From: Undaria pinnatifida
Lineage: Eukaryota; Sar; Phaeophyceae; Laminariales; Alariaceae
Direction: 5' to 3'
Length of the DNA: 64,000 nt
Assembly (NCBI GenBank): GCA_012845835.1
Contig: JABAKD010000028.1
Span: 3,757,242-3,821,241 of the forward strand
Made by a program: the position numbers and the translations under genes. Under the pieces are notes generated by a model. The model was given only the letters and a program-made list of their open reading frames with translations, made no database searches and had not been told where the DNA came from. This document shows, in pieces, positions 11,000 through 22,039 of this stretch. Each line of letters opens with the position of its first letter. Positions within the stretch are counted from its first letter, which is position 1.

Positions 11000-11505
11000 C
11001 TATGCATCGTATTCCTCCAAGATGATGATATTATGCAGCAGTGCCGTAGTTTTTCCTTTTTTGCGAACCTCCTCCAGCGTCTTTCCCAACTCTATCTCGC
11101 GTGCCTCCGACGCAGCACGCTTCACCTCTAGCTCGCGGGAAAGTTGCTGCTGTGCGTGTAGCTCGACTCGGGTTTGGGCCAAGGCTGCTTCTGACTCGTG
11201 CCGGAGGTCCTGCTCCAGGTTGAGTTTGCCTTTCTCCTCGGACAACTGATGAGAGACATCTTGCAGCAAAGACTTTGCCTCAGCGGCCTCGACCCGGCTC
11301 TCGTCGCGCTGCTTCACGGTCCGGTCACGGATGCCCTCGGCCGCCTCGACACCGCCGCGCTGGATGGCAAGCGCCCAGCGTGCAGCCACGCCCTCGTCTG
11401 CCGTCGTTGTCCCGGTACGCGCCCGATAAGCCTCCTTGACCTTTTGCAAAGTTTTTCTTTTTTTCCTTTCGGTCCGGTGCCTTCAGGTTTTTTCGAGTTG
11501 CCCAT
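11000..11505 (-). pseudogene. Coiled-coil protein fragment, frameshifted
   Basis: On the minus strand an ATG at 11,505 in good context (GCCATGG) opens a lysine-rich N-terminus MGNSKKPEGTGPKGKKEK. After a one-base change within the A-run near 11,455 the frame continues as LQKVKEAYRARTGTTTADEG and then over 100 residues of Glu/Arg/Ala/Leu-rich sequence with heptad spacing (for example EAKSLLQDVSHQLSEEKGKL, AALAQTRVELHAQQQLSREL), a clear coiled coil. It ends near 11,000, possibly at a splice donor after LEEV (GAG|GTTCGC). No family can be named. The frame stays open across ~150 codons with protein-like composition, unlike the neighbouring DNA, so it is probably a gene or captured exon. The A-run indel could be real or a sequencing error. 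Confidence 0.5.
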
Positions 11506-12249
11506 GGCTAATTGTGCACGATCACTCTGCCAGGATGACCCAATGGCCAACTTTGTTTTGCGAATTTCTCGCCGGCTATTCACTGGATTTAAGAGCGGAT
11601 TGCTTCGCTGTCTCCGCCAAGTCCCGGCGGAGGGAAATACTGGTACTTTACCAATACCCAGTTGCAGTAGTTCGACCCCATTGAGCAAGAGACGAATATA
11701 AGCAGAAAACACGAGTTTTCCCGCACATTTCCGTCCGATAAGACTTCAAAATACAACGGAAAACTCTGAATAATGAGTACTTCCCTTCGTTTACACTGAT
11801 TACACGTGTCTGTTGAATTTCAGGATCCAACTCGCCTCCTGCGTTGCGTATTTTTTTATACCCTGTCAAACATTAATTCAGTCTAAAATCAAGTAAAAAA
11901 CAGTGTTTGCAAAATTTTTCTCCGAGACATTTTTTCGGATTTTTTGGTGGTTTTCGCCGAATAGATCTGCCATTTTTTTGGGTCGAATCGACTTCCAGTC
12001 CCAGACCTAACAGTGCCAGTGGGTAGCGCTAAGGATGTCGCCTGACAACGCAGGCCGACGTAGCCGGAAACTACTTTGTTCAGTATTATAAGAGTAGCAA
12101 GGAGATGCGTATACGTCTATGTTGTGACTTCACAGGGCTGTCGGAGAGCCATCTCTACCGACGAGTCCACGACGGAGCATCCAGGTACGATACTGTACCC
12201 CAGGCGGTTGTCAGACTTGTCAAAGGACAAGGTCAAAGGATGAGCACTC

Positions 12250-12372
12250 AGCTCAGGGCCAGCATCGCTGAACCACCCGAGCCAGGTGGTCACACCCGGT
12301 GACACGTGTAAAATCAGTCACACCAGATCCATCGTGTTTATTTCACCAACGAAAACCGGGGATAAAACCAGG
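12250..12372 (+). repeat. Repeat family F, copy 2
   Basis: Direct partner of 10,255-10,400, on the far side of the inverted-end element. Confidence 0.75.
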
Positions 12373-12439
12373 ATGTCCCCTGACGTGCGCTGGCCAACGC
12401 AGCCGAAAACTACTTTCTTCACTCTGCGCTGCCGTTTCC

Positions 12440-13030
12440 CGGAAGAAGGGAGGAGTGATTCTACGATAGCCCCCCCCTCTCAAACCGTCGATTTTGTTTG
12501 TTTAACTCTTTAACGAACGTTTCATGGCTGCTAGACACGAGGAAGGATCCTATGAAAAAAGTATCCTCAAACATTTTCATGTTTGCAAAGGTCTATCGAG
12601 CGATGACGTCGGGGTGGCAAGAGGCACCGTATTTCAGGAGATACGGGGAGCTGGTTTCAAAACCGGCGATTTCGTTAAAGCAAACTTGGAGGGGCTACCG
12701 TAGAGGGTCTCGGAGATGGGGTGCGGTCTCGGAGATGGGGCGCGGATGCTGGGGTTATCGAGCTTTGTAAACCTGTTTGCGTTCTGTGTGAGGCGATCTG
12801 TTTGTGACAGTGAGATGTTTGGTCTGCTCGACACTCAAGGTCGGATTCAGGGCCGTACCCTCGGTGTCTCAGGTGGTACTTGAAGTTGTGCGGACTGTTT
12901 CTGCCAGCCCCACATTTCATCGCCTACTTCCCTGTCTTGCGCCTAGGACCCAATTTACATGAAGCCTCCTTTTCGGCCAGGTCCGCCTTTTTATGACTTT
13001 CTATTCTGTCTACCGTCTAGAGCTCAAGTC
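12440..13030 (-). pseudogene. Second Ty3/gypsy remnant: LTR-side sequence and chromodomain fragment
   Basis: On the minus strand, about 12,925-12,820 encodes KCGAGRNSPHNFKYHLRHRGYGPESDLE (quoted here in two parts: KCGAGRNSPHNFKY and HLRHRGYGPESDLE), close to the chromodomain end at 640-740. The DNA to its left (12,710-12,880) resembles 570-690. It is therefore the 3' end of a related chromovirus in the same orientation as the first. No integrase core is seen; 13,030-13,250 holds nothing that can be recognised. Confidence 0.7.
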
Positions 13031-13249
13031 CCTGCTCAACCATCGTTCTCCGTGACCGTCCAGCTCCGGTCCCCGAATGACTTGGTCAACCGGCGCTGTC
13101 CTTGAGAGTGCGCGTCTCGGTTTCAGCAAGCGGGGTAATCGCACGGCGTCTCCGTGGTCGTCTGGGCTTTGCGGAGCCTTCCGGTGTGCGGCCTGCGGAG
13201 CGTCCACGTTGGTCCAACGGCCCATATTTGTATCATTGCAGAACAAAAG

Positions 13250-13435
13250 TTCGAAGGGGGGGGAAACTATTGAAAACTAAAGGAAAAGCAATTATCCACC
13301 GCGGAAAAGCAATAAGCCACCGCGCAAGCAACCGGGAAAGTGACACCGACCAGCTTAAAACGAGTTTAGTTTTTGAGCTCGAAACGACCGTGACAACCTT
13401 TCCGCGACCGCACGACACTGCCAGCTGACTGACGA
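13250..13435 (+). repeat. Repeat family H copy
   Basis: Shares a G-run followed by AAACTATTG, CTAAAGGAAAA, CACCGCGCAAGCAACCGGG, ACACCGAC and AAACGAGTTTA with 39,500-39,620 and, more diverged, with 41,230-41,335. Function unknown. Confidence 0.7.
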
Positions 13436-13475
13436 AAAAGTTCGACGGTGACGGCGATGCCGCCGCCACTACTAG

Positions 13476-13813
13476 GTGGGACGATGGACCGGCGGGGACA
13501 GCAGTGACACTCCCTCGGGAATCACTGGGGACCTACTCGACGAAATCAACGTCCAGAGTTCCCGCTCAGCGTACGAACCCGTCCGTCTTGAGACGGCTGC
13601 AATCCTGAAACAGCAGTGCATGCAGAACGGAAGAACCCCGCCGGCCTGCGTCGTTCAGATGCTGCAGCCGAGAGGGGCGCGGGCTGCCCCACCCCAGCTA
13701 CGGGTGGGGTAGCTGATAACCTCGACGACCAACGTCGAGACGGCAATCTTCAGTCAGCCGACGGCGACGCGCGGTCGCGGCGAAGACGTCGCGTTCGATG
13801 CGAGCCTACGTGA
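13476..13813 (+). pseudogene. Possible gag-like fragment
   Basis: One frame reads DLLDEINVQSSRSAYEP then ILKQQCMQNGRTPPACVVQML before diverging into Arg/Ala-rich sequence to a stop at 13,712. A second frame is open to 13,813. The RKCMLDGTTPPAWVLELV segment of the gypsy gag at about 2,470 has a similar pattern (CMxxGxTPPAxVxxx), and a gypsy chromodomain remnant lies just to the left. A gag remnant is the best guess; the match is short. Confidence 0.3.
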
Positions 13814-14139
13814 GCTCTCCTTGAACGTTGACGTTATTGCAGCGGCCGCACGTCGCTGTCAGCTGACTCACGATTTGTGTCTCCATGCTGTTCGTGGAGG
13901 TGATCAGCTACCCCACCCGTTTTTTGGTTGGCTCACAGCCCGCATCCATCCTGGCCGCTCCATCTACAGAACCCAGGCCGATAAGGTTGTCTCTTTGCCC
14001 ACCGCTTCGGGTATGCCGCCGTCTCATGTCGGACGGGGGCGTTAGCTTGGAGGAGCACTCTGGGCGTTGGACGCGCCGAGGAGATCCTCAGCGGAGGTGG
14101 CGGCTTGTTCGCTGGAAGGAACTACCTCTTGATCTACTT

Positions 14140-14205
14140 TGAGTCAGTGGATCAAGTAGCTCAATCGGTAGCAGGGTGTTTGCGAGATGTAAGACTAGCT
14201 TGGAT
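14140..14205 (+). other. tRNA 5'-half-like sequence
   Basis: AGTAGCTCAATCGGTAGCAG followed by GTTTGCGAGATGTAAG resembles a tRNA D arm (box A) and anticodon arm. No T arm or box B follows within 60 bases, so it is a tRNA fragment or chance. 14,210-14,950 holds no feature that can be supported. Confidence 0.25.
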
Positions 14206-14959
14206 CCAAAACATACTAAACGACGGACGTCATAACCCAAGGCCCAACTCAACCCAAGAAGTACTATTGCGCGGAGAACCATTGTTAGCACGATGAAATC
14301 ACACACACAAAAAAGGAAGCATCTGCCACCTTTCAGGCGAGCTTTCCTACGCTGTGACTTTGTCCGGTTGAGGCTCTATACGCCTGGCAAAACCGGTCAA
14401 CAAAAAAAGTTGAGTCTTGACGCTTTTTGATAACAGCGGGTGCCCCTGCCCCTTTTTTGCTTGATACCTCATCATGCTATCAACAGTGGACCTCCGTATT
14501 AGGTTAGAAGTGCCTTTCTTTGGCCTTTTTTTACCCACGGCCGTACGAGTACCTGTTTGTTCTTGGGCTGGGTTGGCCTTGGATTATGACATGTTCGTTG
14601 GTTTCACATGTTTTCCTGCCCAACCAATTTTGGTATCTCGCATACACCGTAGTTCCTTATTTCGCGGGTACAGAACAGCCTGTTGAGCATCTTCGGTCAG
14701 TTGCTGAAGTAGCGCGAAAGGCAGTTCCCTGTATCAAACAAAAACAACGGCATCACCATCACCGTCGACTGCAGCGCGGCGCCGTCGCGCCGTCGACCTT
14801 GTCCTCCTTCTCCGCCCCCTCGGGTCGGGTCCGCCTGTGGCATCGGGTGCCGTCTTTTTTAGGGATATCCTCGCGAGGTTGCTACTGATAGGTATGGAGG
14901 CGTGCATGTTTTTTACTGTAACTGCTGTGACATGCAAACCCATGCTACGGTAGGGTTAT

Positions 14960-15945
14960 ACCGTGCCCTTTTTTTCTAATACTAGTGGTACTCCCGAAGT
15001 ATGCCAGTTGCCGGCCGGTATTGCGGAAAAAAACAAATTGGTGCTGTATCCTTCGTATGTGGTACTAAAAAACAAAATAATAACAGGGCAGCAGTACGGC
15101 AGTGCAGCAGTACGTACGGAAGTAAAGAACACAGAGGTAGTGCAGCAGTGGGGACGGTGGTACTGTCAAGCAGCACCAGTGGGAGGCCGATATTTGATTA
15201 AAAAAAAAAGTTCGTCTCCCACAGGACGAAAAAAGACTCCAACGTACGGAACGGCCCACCCACCCACCACGGACGACGCAGTGCACCCTCCACCCACCCA
15301 CCGACCAAACCTTTACTACATATACAGCATCGGAGTATCACACACAGCTTGCAAAGATGAGTTTCGACGAAATCTTCGATCTCACAGCTGGAGTGTATTT
15401 TCATTTTTTATAATATACAGCAGTACAGCAGTGCAGCAGCAGTACGTACAGCAGTGCATCTGCACCCAAAAAAGAACAAATTGTTGCTGTATCATCCTCA
15501 GAGCTCTCTATGTGAGTACTAAGAAAACAAAATAATAGCAGGCCACCCACCCACCACGGAAGAAGCAGTCAGTCCATCCTCCACCCACCCACCGACCAAA
15601 CCTTTGCTACATACAGCAGTGCAGCAGTACGTACAGCAGCACACCTGGTACGCGGGGAGCAGTTAGTGGGTTGGTTCTTGAGGACCTTGTATGAAACAGG
15701 AAACAAAAAGTGCAGCAGTACGTACAGCAGTACACCTGGTACGCGGGGAGCAGTTAGTTGGTTGGTTCTTGAGGACCTTGTACCCAGGGTATGAAACAGG
15801 AAACAAACGAGGGGAGTTTCCGCCATCCTCCACCCACCCACCACCCACCCACCACCCACCCACCACCCGTGGATCTACCCAGTACTGCAGTACAGCAATG
15901 CAGCAGTACGTAGAGCAATACACCTGACAGGCGAGCAGCAGCAGA
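14960..15945. repeat. Interleaved minisatellites (CAGCAGTACGTA and CCACCCACC types)
   Basis: Repeated tracts of GCAGCAGTACGTACAGCAGT alternate with CCACCCACCCACC tracts and a longer unit containing TACACCTGGTACGCGGGGAGC, which is directly repeated at about 15,640 and 15,735. A family A fragment (minus, 15,325-15,412) is embedded. Confidence 0.8.
15325..15412 (-). repeat. Family A fragment, minus
   Basis: Contains ATCGGAGTATCACACACAGC, TTGCAAAGATGAG and CTCACAGCTGGAGTGTATTT, the terminal ~90 bp of family A. Confidence 0.85.
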
Positions 15946-16454
15946 TTCGTTGGTTAAAATGCTCTCGGGCTGGGCGGGATTTGCAATTGTTTACTATTCC
16001 CCGCCACGCCGGGGGCCAAGCGAGCCGTCCCCGCGAGAGCGATTTCCACGCTCTCCCCTCGCCAAGGTGGGGCACCGACGCCCGTTCTTTCGCCGGCACG
16101 TCGTAGTGCTGCTGTGCGGATGGGACGTGGCGGCACCGTGAGGCCGCCGGAGGCCGAGTGGAGCTCGGCAGTCGCCGCTTTTGGGGGGAGGTATCATAAC
16201 CAAGATATTTTCAAAGATCCAACAAAACGTCACGACCACCTAAGCGTATTATATAATAAGGACTACTAGTCACTTAAGGGCTCTATACTTTTAATAGTAT
16301 TCTATACTATTAGTAGTATACACCCAACAACTGTTTGTTTTTTTTACTGTTTTTTTTTCAACAGACTGAAATTGAAACTCGATGAACAGACTAATCGTCT
16401 AGGTGAAAAAAAACACACACATCAGTATCATCGCTGAAAATGAACGTTTTCCCG

Positions 16455-16990
16455 AAGATTTTGGGTTGTAGCCCCTTTAGAGCCCTCACCTCTTTAGAGC
16501 CCCGAAACCCCTCCCTATATTAAATCTAAGTGATTTTGTAAAAAAAGGGTTTTCAGCTGTGAAGGCGTTAAGAAGCCCCCGTCGTTCAGAAAAAAAAAAT
16601 GGCCAAAAAGTGCGCTAGTACCTCTATCGTAGGACCCGTCTGCAACCGTAATCGATGTAGAGTAGTCTTCTCCGTCGGGGGGCGGGGGGGGGATCCGTCG
16701 CTGGGCGCCACAAGCACCAGTATTTTTCGCCGTGTTTTCGAATCTCAGAAAAGAAAAACAGGTCATACTCGTATAGCACCTGGTACCAGATGAAGTACCA
16801 AAAGCAAAACAAAAGGTCTTTTTTTGGGGTGGTCCGCGCTTTTTTGTTCTTCAGGAGATCCGAACGCGCGGCAACCCCGCGCTCGAGGTTTGTCCTTAAC
16901 CTCTTTAGCGCCCCCGAACCCCTCTCTATACTAAGGCCAAGTAATTCTGTCCCCAAAAACGGGTTTGCAGTTGTAAAGGGGTTAAGCCTG
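16455..16990. repeat. Repeat family G, inverted pair
   Basis: A segment with CTCTTTAGAGCCCC, AACCCCTCCCTATA, GGGTTTTCAGCTGTGAAGG, CGTCGTTCAGAAAAAA and a TACCTCTATCG block recurs at 16,900-16,985 and, reversed or diverged, at 17,575-17,830, 19,195-19,310, 28,195-28,420, 43,130-43,530 and 43,930-44,060. Confidence 0.65.
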
Positions 16991-17006
16991 GGTTAGGGTT
17001 AGGGTT
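16987..17006 (+). repeat. Short telomere-like tract (TTAGGG)n
   Basis: GGGTTAGGGTTAGGGTTCG contains about two and a half units of TTAGGG. It is interstitial and short; a chance origin is possible. Confidence 0.4.
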
Positions 17007-18109
17007 CGTTCGGTCGGGGCGACTCCCTCTCTCGATTTATAACGTTGAGAACATTCGAAAGCACAAACGAAAAATGGTCGCGGTTTGGGCTGAGGTACGT
17101 GAGGAGTAACTCGGGCCGGGCCGGGTGGAGGGAGTCCTTGGGGGCGCCCTATCTCTTGACCCCGATGTTTTGGTATTTTTTTTGGTGTGTTTTGTGTGCC
17201 ACGACTGGCGAGGCGACCTCCCGAGGAGGATGCTGAACGAGTTGTTATCGGGAGGGGTTCGGGAGGGCGTCGAGCGCTGAGGTATGATTGCGCCCCCGTT
17301 CTTCTAAGGGTAACCGCGTCTCGCCGTGGTTGGTTGAATTCGAAGGGATCACCAAGTAAAGACCTGCCTTGTGGTCTCGGAGCGAACACACGCTACGGTA
17401 TCGGTGTGCACTGGCTCTTTTTGTTTTTGCCTTCTGAGGGTGGTGGCTTGATACCAATGGTTGATAAAGTACTCTATACCTCGCCCAAAAACTCCAAAAG
17501 CTGATGTTTGAGTAAAACCGAGAATGCAAACCGATGAACAAACACATATGGCCCAGGGTATTCAAACGAGTAGTTTTTCACCAATAGAAATGGCGTTCTT
17601 AGACGACATTGGGTTATTGAGGCCCGTCAGTCAGAAAAAAGGTACCGTAGCCAAAAGAGGTACACCTACCTCTATCGCACGGTGTATCGATGTCTCTCTC
17701 CGAAGCGCATGCCGCGGTAGAGGTGCTATCACCACCTTTGCCTTCTGAGGGTGTTTTGCTTGATAAGCTCTATCAAATACCTCACCCGAAAGCTGATTTT
17801 GTGCAACAGTGAAAGTGCAATCCGACGAATCATGCCATGGCCTAGGTATGCAAAAGTTCATACAGAACGGGTCACCCAGTAACGCGGTGGTGCGCCAGAG
17901 CGATGTGACCGCCTTGTCGGGGGAAGCCGTCTTAGTCACCTTATTCAGTACAGGCTCCGAGTGGGAGTCCACGGTCGCCCCAAGCGATTTTGACCGCCTA
18001 ATATCGGGATACCGCCTTGTTCAGACCGCTATATTGCGGGATCCCTACTGTATTGCAAAGCAAGAGTGACCTTGAGGCGAGTCCCCGTCAATCAGATTTA
18101 TTTTTTGAC

Positions 18110-18550
18110 AAAACTTTCAACCTCTATCGGCGATGTTGCGCTGGAAGGATCCACACGTTGGACAGATCAGATAGATCCCTATTGGTCTGTTGACCATCTG
18201 TGTCTTTCAGGGCATCTGTAAATGATCTGCATAGACTAGCTCATGTTGCCGATGGGATCCGTGTGATCTGTATGACCTAGCACGTGTCTCCTGGGTTGGA
18301 TCTGGACAGCACCGATCCCGGTCCACATACCATAACGACAGATCAATCATCTAAAGTATCTAGATGATCTAGATCGTAATCTGTACTAAACAGATCCCGC
18401 ACAACACATTATAACGACAGCACATGATCTACATAATCTACATGATCTAGATCGTGATCTGTGCTACGCAGATCCCGCACAACACATAACAACGACAGAT
18501 AGATTATCTAGATCATCTAGATTATTTAGATCGTGATTTTTCCGACGTGT
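18110..18550 (+). repeat. Repeat family B, GATC-rich, long copy
   Basis: Blocks CCTGGGTTGGATCTG, CAGATCCCGCACAACACAT, AACGACAG and runs of TAGATGATCTAGATC, ending CGTGATTTTTCCGACGTGTG. The CAGATCCCGCACAACACAT block appears twice inside this copy. Other copies: 20,645-20,700, 42,705-42,945, 50,895-51,165 (minus), 56,870-57,070, 63,215-63,440 and 63,845-63,960. Confidence 0.8.
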
Positions 18551-18879
18551 GGAAGGTTCGCGAAGCTCTGACCCTGTACGGCCGCCGTTGTGGCCGACGC
18601 CGCCGCCGACTAGCGTTACGTTTGTAGGAGTAGCAAGGATATGCCTAGATACCTACTACGGTAGTCTATATTTTCATTGACTCGGCCTGATTTTTTGTTA
18701 TACAATTTGTCTGCGTGCTTCTGACTGCTGTGTGTAGGTGTTGATGTACAGTCAGTCTTCGTGATCCCTCGTTGGTGCGTGGCCTTGCCAGACGACAGCA
18801 CGCGCACTAAAGTGGGCCCCCGAAGTACCCCGGGATGTTGTTGATACTGCGGTACTCTGTGAGACGAGGTGGTCGCAAG

Positions 18880-19195
18880 CGATTTTCACCGCACTATAGA
18901 GGCATCATCCCTCTATAGTGCCTCTATTGTGCGGTAGGGGTTGGCCTCCTCGAGGGAGGAACTACCTGTTATTAATGGTATGATGCTTTCACGATTATAT
19001 TCATTTTAGGACAGCTGCAGGGCATGCTTCGAAGTGTAAGTGTTGGTCGGGTTGCGCAAACGAATCTCTTCGAAGTCATGTTTCCGGTGATGATGATGGA
19101 TGATGGATGATGTTGATGTTCACCTCCTCCTCATGACAGGCGCTCGGAAATTTCTGAGCATCTTTCTGCACCCGTAGCTAGCGTGGGATGACTCT
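18880..19195 (+). repeat. Diverged relative of MITE family D
   Basis: Carries TTGGTCGGGTTGCGCAAACGAAT, CTTCGAAG, GATGATGTTGATGTTCACCTCC and ends in CGTGGGATGACTCT, the family D terminus. 22,490-22,682 shares the same interior. At its left edge (18,887-18,943) is a local palindrome of CACTATAGAGGCA / CCTCTATAGTG. Confidence 0.65.
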
Positions 19196-19599
19196 AAAGT
19201 GGCCCCGGGACCCCCACTTGACCCCTTTACATCTGAAAACCCGTTTTTGGGGACAAAATTACTTGGATTTAGTATAGGGAGGGGTTCGGGGGCTCTAAAG
19301 AGGATAAGAAGGTTGAGCACATCGGACGGCTCAGATACATCCCCATTTCATTATCTAGACACTCCAGGACAGAGTTTTCCCTGATTTTTATGCTATCTGC
19401 ACGATCGAGGTGGTGTTTATCGGTTGCGATCTGTGTAACACGGATCTTGGTCCCTGACATATGTTCTTACTATCTGCAAGATCTGCTGTCAGGTGGGATC
19501 ATTGTGGCACGGCTCTTGAGCGCAGGCCTACTGGGCAGTGGAATCTAGACGATACAACTCTTTGCACGATGCTATCTGTACCGGGTGTACCGTAATCAT

Positions 19600-20115
19600 G
19601 CGAAGGTTGGCACCGGGGTGCGATCGATATTTAAATGTTTCTACGTTGTGTTTTTTATCACCCCGGTGCTATCTCTCCGATGGGTGCCAACCTTCCGATG
19701 GGGGTGCGGAAATGCAACTAAATCATGCCGTTCTTCAATTTTGGCGCACCCCCGGTGCGATCTCTCCGATGGGTGCGCTGTGTGCTTGGTTGAGAGCATA
19801 CAAATTAAACGACTCAAAGCTACCTAAAACGACTTGACCGAAGCTGCGTTGGTAAAGTACGTTTGAGAGGAGTGGCGCACTGATGATATATCATCGGAGT
19901 ATGAAATAATGAGAATATTACCTACCACAGACCCGCTGCGGTGGCCCTCAATTTCTATTCATGTCGGAGAGATCGCACCCGGGTGCGATCTCTCCGATGG
20001 GGATGCGAAAACACGATTAAATGTTTCTACGTTGTGTTTTTTATCGCACCCCGGTGCTATCTCTCCGATGGGTGCCAACCTTCCGATGGGTGCCAACCTT
20101 CGCATGATTACGGTA
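19600..20115. repeat. Local tandem repeat around GGTGCGATCTCTCCGATGGG
   Basis: The block CTACGTTGTGTTTTTTATC + ACCCCGGTGCTATCTCTCCG + ATGGGTGCCAACCTTC occurs at 19,640-19,700 and 20,025-20,100, with extra copies of the GATCTCTCCGATGGGTGC core near 19,760 and 19,985. No gene is seen. Confidence 0.8.
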
Positions 20116-20204
20116 GTAGGGAGGGGGGAGAAGAGCCTCCAATGTGACCCCGGATCTGAGTTACGACTGCGGAGGGTGAAGGAGAAGGGGAAAATGCCAA
20201 GATA

Positions 20205-20480
20205 ATACACATGCACTTGATAAACTGATGCATTTCCTTCCACAGCTGTCAGATTTTGTCCCCCTCGAAAACGGTTTTTATAGTTTCCGCGCTCAGAATG
20301 ACTAACATCACCCTGTTGACCCTGGTACAAGCTACACTGTAGTTCCAACAGGAGTCGCCGACCTATATCCTTAATGAGGACACACCCAGTAATACGCGCG
20401 ATCGGAGTATCACTCACAGCTTGCAAAGACGAGTTTCGACAAAATCTTTGATCTCACAGCTGGAGTGTATATTTTGTTTT
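20205..20480 (-). repeat. Family A copy, minus
   Basis: Contains CTGTCAGATTTTGTCCCCCTC, ATCACCCTGTTGACCCTGGT, TCGCCGACCTATATCCTTAA and CTCACAGCTGGAGTGTATATTTT in family A order. Confidence 0.88.
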
Positions 20481-20504
20481 GTATAATATATCGTGGTAAA
20501 ATGA

Positions 20505-20625
20505 ACGCACGTACCGTCGTGGGGAGGGGGAGAAGAGCCTGCTTAGTGACCTCGGATCTGAGTTGCGTCTTGGGAGGGAGGAGAAGGGAAGAATGCCAAG
20601 ATAAAAGAAGGGATGAGCAACAAAA
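20505..20625 (+). repeat. Repeat family I copy (GTAGTGGGGAGGGG...CGGATCTGAG)
   Basis: Shares GGGGAGGGGGAGAAGAGCC, GTGAC..CGGATCTGAGTT, GGGAGGGAGGAGAAGGG and AAGATAA with 20,110-20,205, 21,665-21,780, 23,850-23,935 (minus) and 24,150-24,310 (minus); a diverged piece is at 34,865-34,930. Confidence 0.7.
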
Positions 20626-21119
20626 CATAAATCATGACGGAAAATCTGGGGGATCTAGATGATCTAGATCGTGATCTGTCCGATCTGTGAAAGGGTGCCG
20701 CTCTAACCCGGGGCCACGACTGGATTGCATTGCGGGGATGAGTGTTACCGGTCCCTGTTCGCCAACGCCTCGCTAATCCGTACCAGGTACGAGGTTCTCG
20801 ATAAACATGCGGTACTTGAACGTTTAGTAAGAGCCCTTTGAAAGACACGCCTCCATATATATATATGTTGGGAACTTCCCCTGGATGCGTGTTACTCCAA
20901 GGGGATGATCGCGATCCGCCCCCTACTTTACGTTTTTTGCGGCAGCGGTTCTTGACTGCGGTTCTTCCACGTTTTGCTCATTTTGCGGCATTACCGCTAG
21001 TTTCACGCTCAAATTTTCGGTAACACGGGTGCGTCCTTGCTGAATTGTAACAGGCGGCGCGGATTGCACGGTGGCCGTGTTCGATCTGGACGGCGCGGGC
21101 GACAAGAAATCGCCTTCAC

Positions 21120-21330
21120 TCAGGTGAGATCGTGCACTGGGGGTCTCTCCCTATGGTGCCGATGGAGCTATGTCGGTTGCCACTATAGTGCTTGTGAAAT
21201 CGCTTGGCACAAATGGGAACTACCAGTAGTGGCAGTAAGCGGAGTAGTGCCGGTTGCCGATACATTGCAGGTACTTCCCTCTGTAGTGTACATACCGGCG
21301 GTATGGAGGGACCATTACTGTATCAGGTAT
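21120..21330 (+). repeat. Repeat family C copy (GTGCCGGT / CACATACCGGC)
   Basis: Contains AAATCGCTTGGCACAAATGG, GGAGTAGTGCCGGTTGCCG, ACTTCCCTCTGTAGTGTACATACCGGC and GGAGGGACCA. Related copies: 27,530-27,710, 28,010-28,175, 28,700-28,880, 53,760-53,920 and 62,880-63,060. Confidence 0.7.
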
Positions 21331-21392
21331 ACCGTATAGGCGCACAAATACGAAATTGCGTAATAGTTATACCTTCTTCATCATATTATAAT

Positions 21393-21592
21393 AGTAATTT
21401 GAACGCCAGGCTCGCTTTTGGGGAGGACGCTGTGTAATAATTTAAAGTTTGGCATATGAAACCTTGCTCAACGGCAAGCGCTGCTCTGCAAATCCTATAG
21501 AACGTCAGGCTTACATTTGGGAGGACGCTTTGTAAGAAGTTTGGAATATGATATCTTGCTCACCGGCAATCGCTGCTCTACAAATCCTACCT
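21393..21592 (+). repeat. Two-copy tandem duplication, ~100 bp unit
   Basis: GAACGCCAGGCTCGCTTTTGGGGAGGACGCT...GCAAATCCTATAG is followed at once by GAACGTCAGGCTTACATTTGGGAGGACGCT...CAAATCCTACC; each quoted in part (GAACGCCAGGCTCGC, GAACGTCAGGCTTAC). Confidence 0.85.
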
Positions 21593-22039
21593 GGGGTGTT
21601 GCAAAGTATTCGACGCGAGTGCGAGTGCGAGTGAAGAAAATGCTGAACTCTTCTAGCGACAAAAATGAAGGCACGTATCGTAGTGGGGAGGGGGGAGGAG
21701 GGCCCACTATGTGACCCCGGATCTGAGCTACTACTGGGAGGGAGCGCGAGGAGAGTAGTGCGAGGATAATAAATGTAATGAAGAAGGAAGGTTTCTATTA
21801 ATTGTAGTCTGTGGTCAAGGTTCGTGTCAAATTAGGGTTTCAAGCCTTGCTCAGATCAGATATTTCTTGTGGGGGGGGGGGGGTGCTACTGAAGCTGTCG
21901 GTGTATAGCAGCTAGAGCGGCAGGATATTTGTACCTGCAGTCGAATTGTGTGCGTTGGTTGATTCGAAGAATTTGGAGAATTGAGGCATCCCTCGTTGCG
22001 CTTCTGGGGCATACCAGGTATGGTGTATCGAGTCATCCC

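Larger units (their letters stand above)
10637..12010. mobile_element. Element with TTAGGGCTGGGACTGG inverted ends, carrying a coiled-coil ORF
   Basis: Left end TTAGGGCTGGGACTGG (10,637-10,652) and right end CCAGTCCCAGACCTAA (11,995-12,010) are inverted with one mismatch. Counting the ends from TAGGG, the flanks both read ACAGT (10,633-10,637 and 12,010-12,014), a possible 5 bp target duplication; an 8 bp hAT duplication is not seen. The ends resemble those of the hAT-like element at 31,126 (TAGGCTGGGTACTG). No transposase is visible. The interior instead carries a coding fragment at 11,000-11,505. It may be a non-autonomous element that captured host exon sequence, but this is inference. Confidence 0.55.

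Noticed and set aside
16987..17006. Chromosome end or telomere
   Set aside because: Only about two and a half TTAGGG units in the middle of ordinary repeats.
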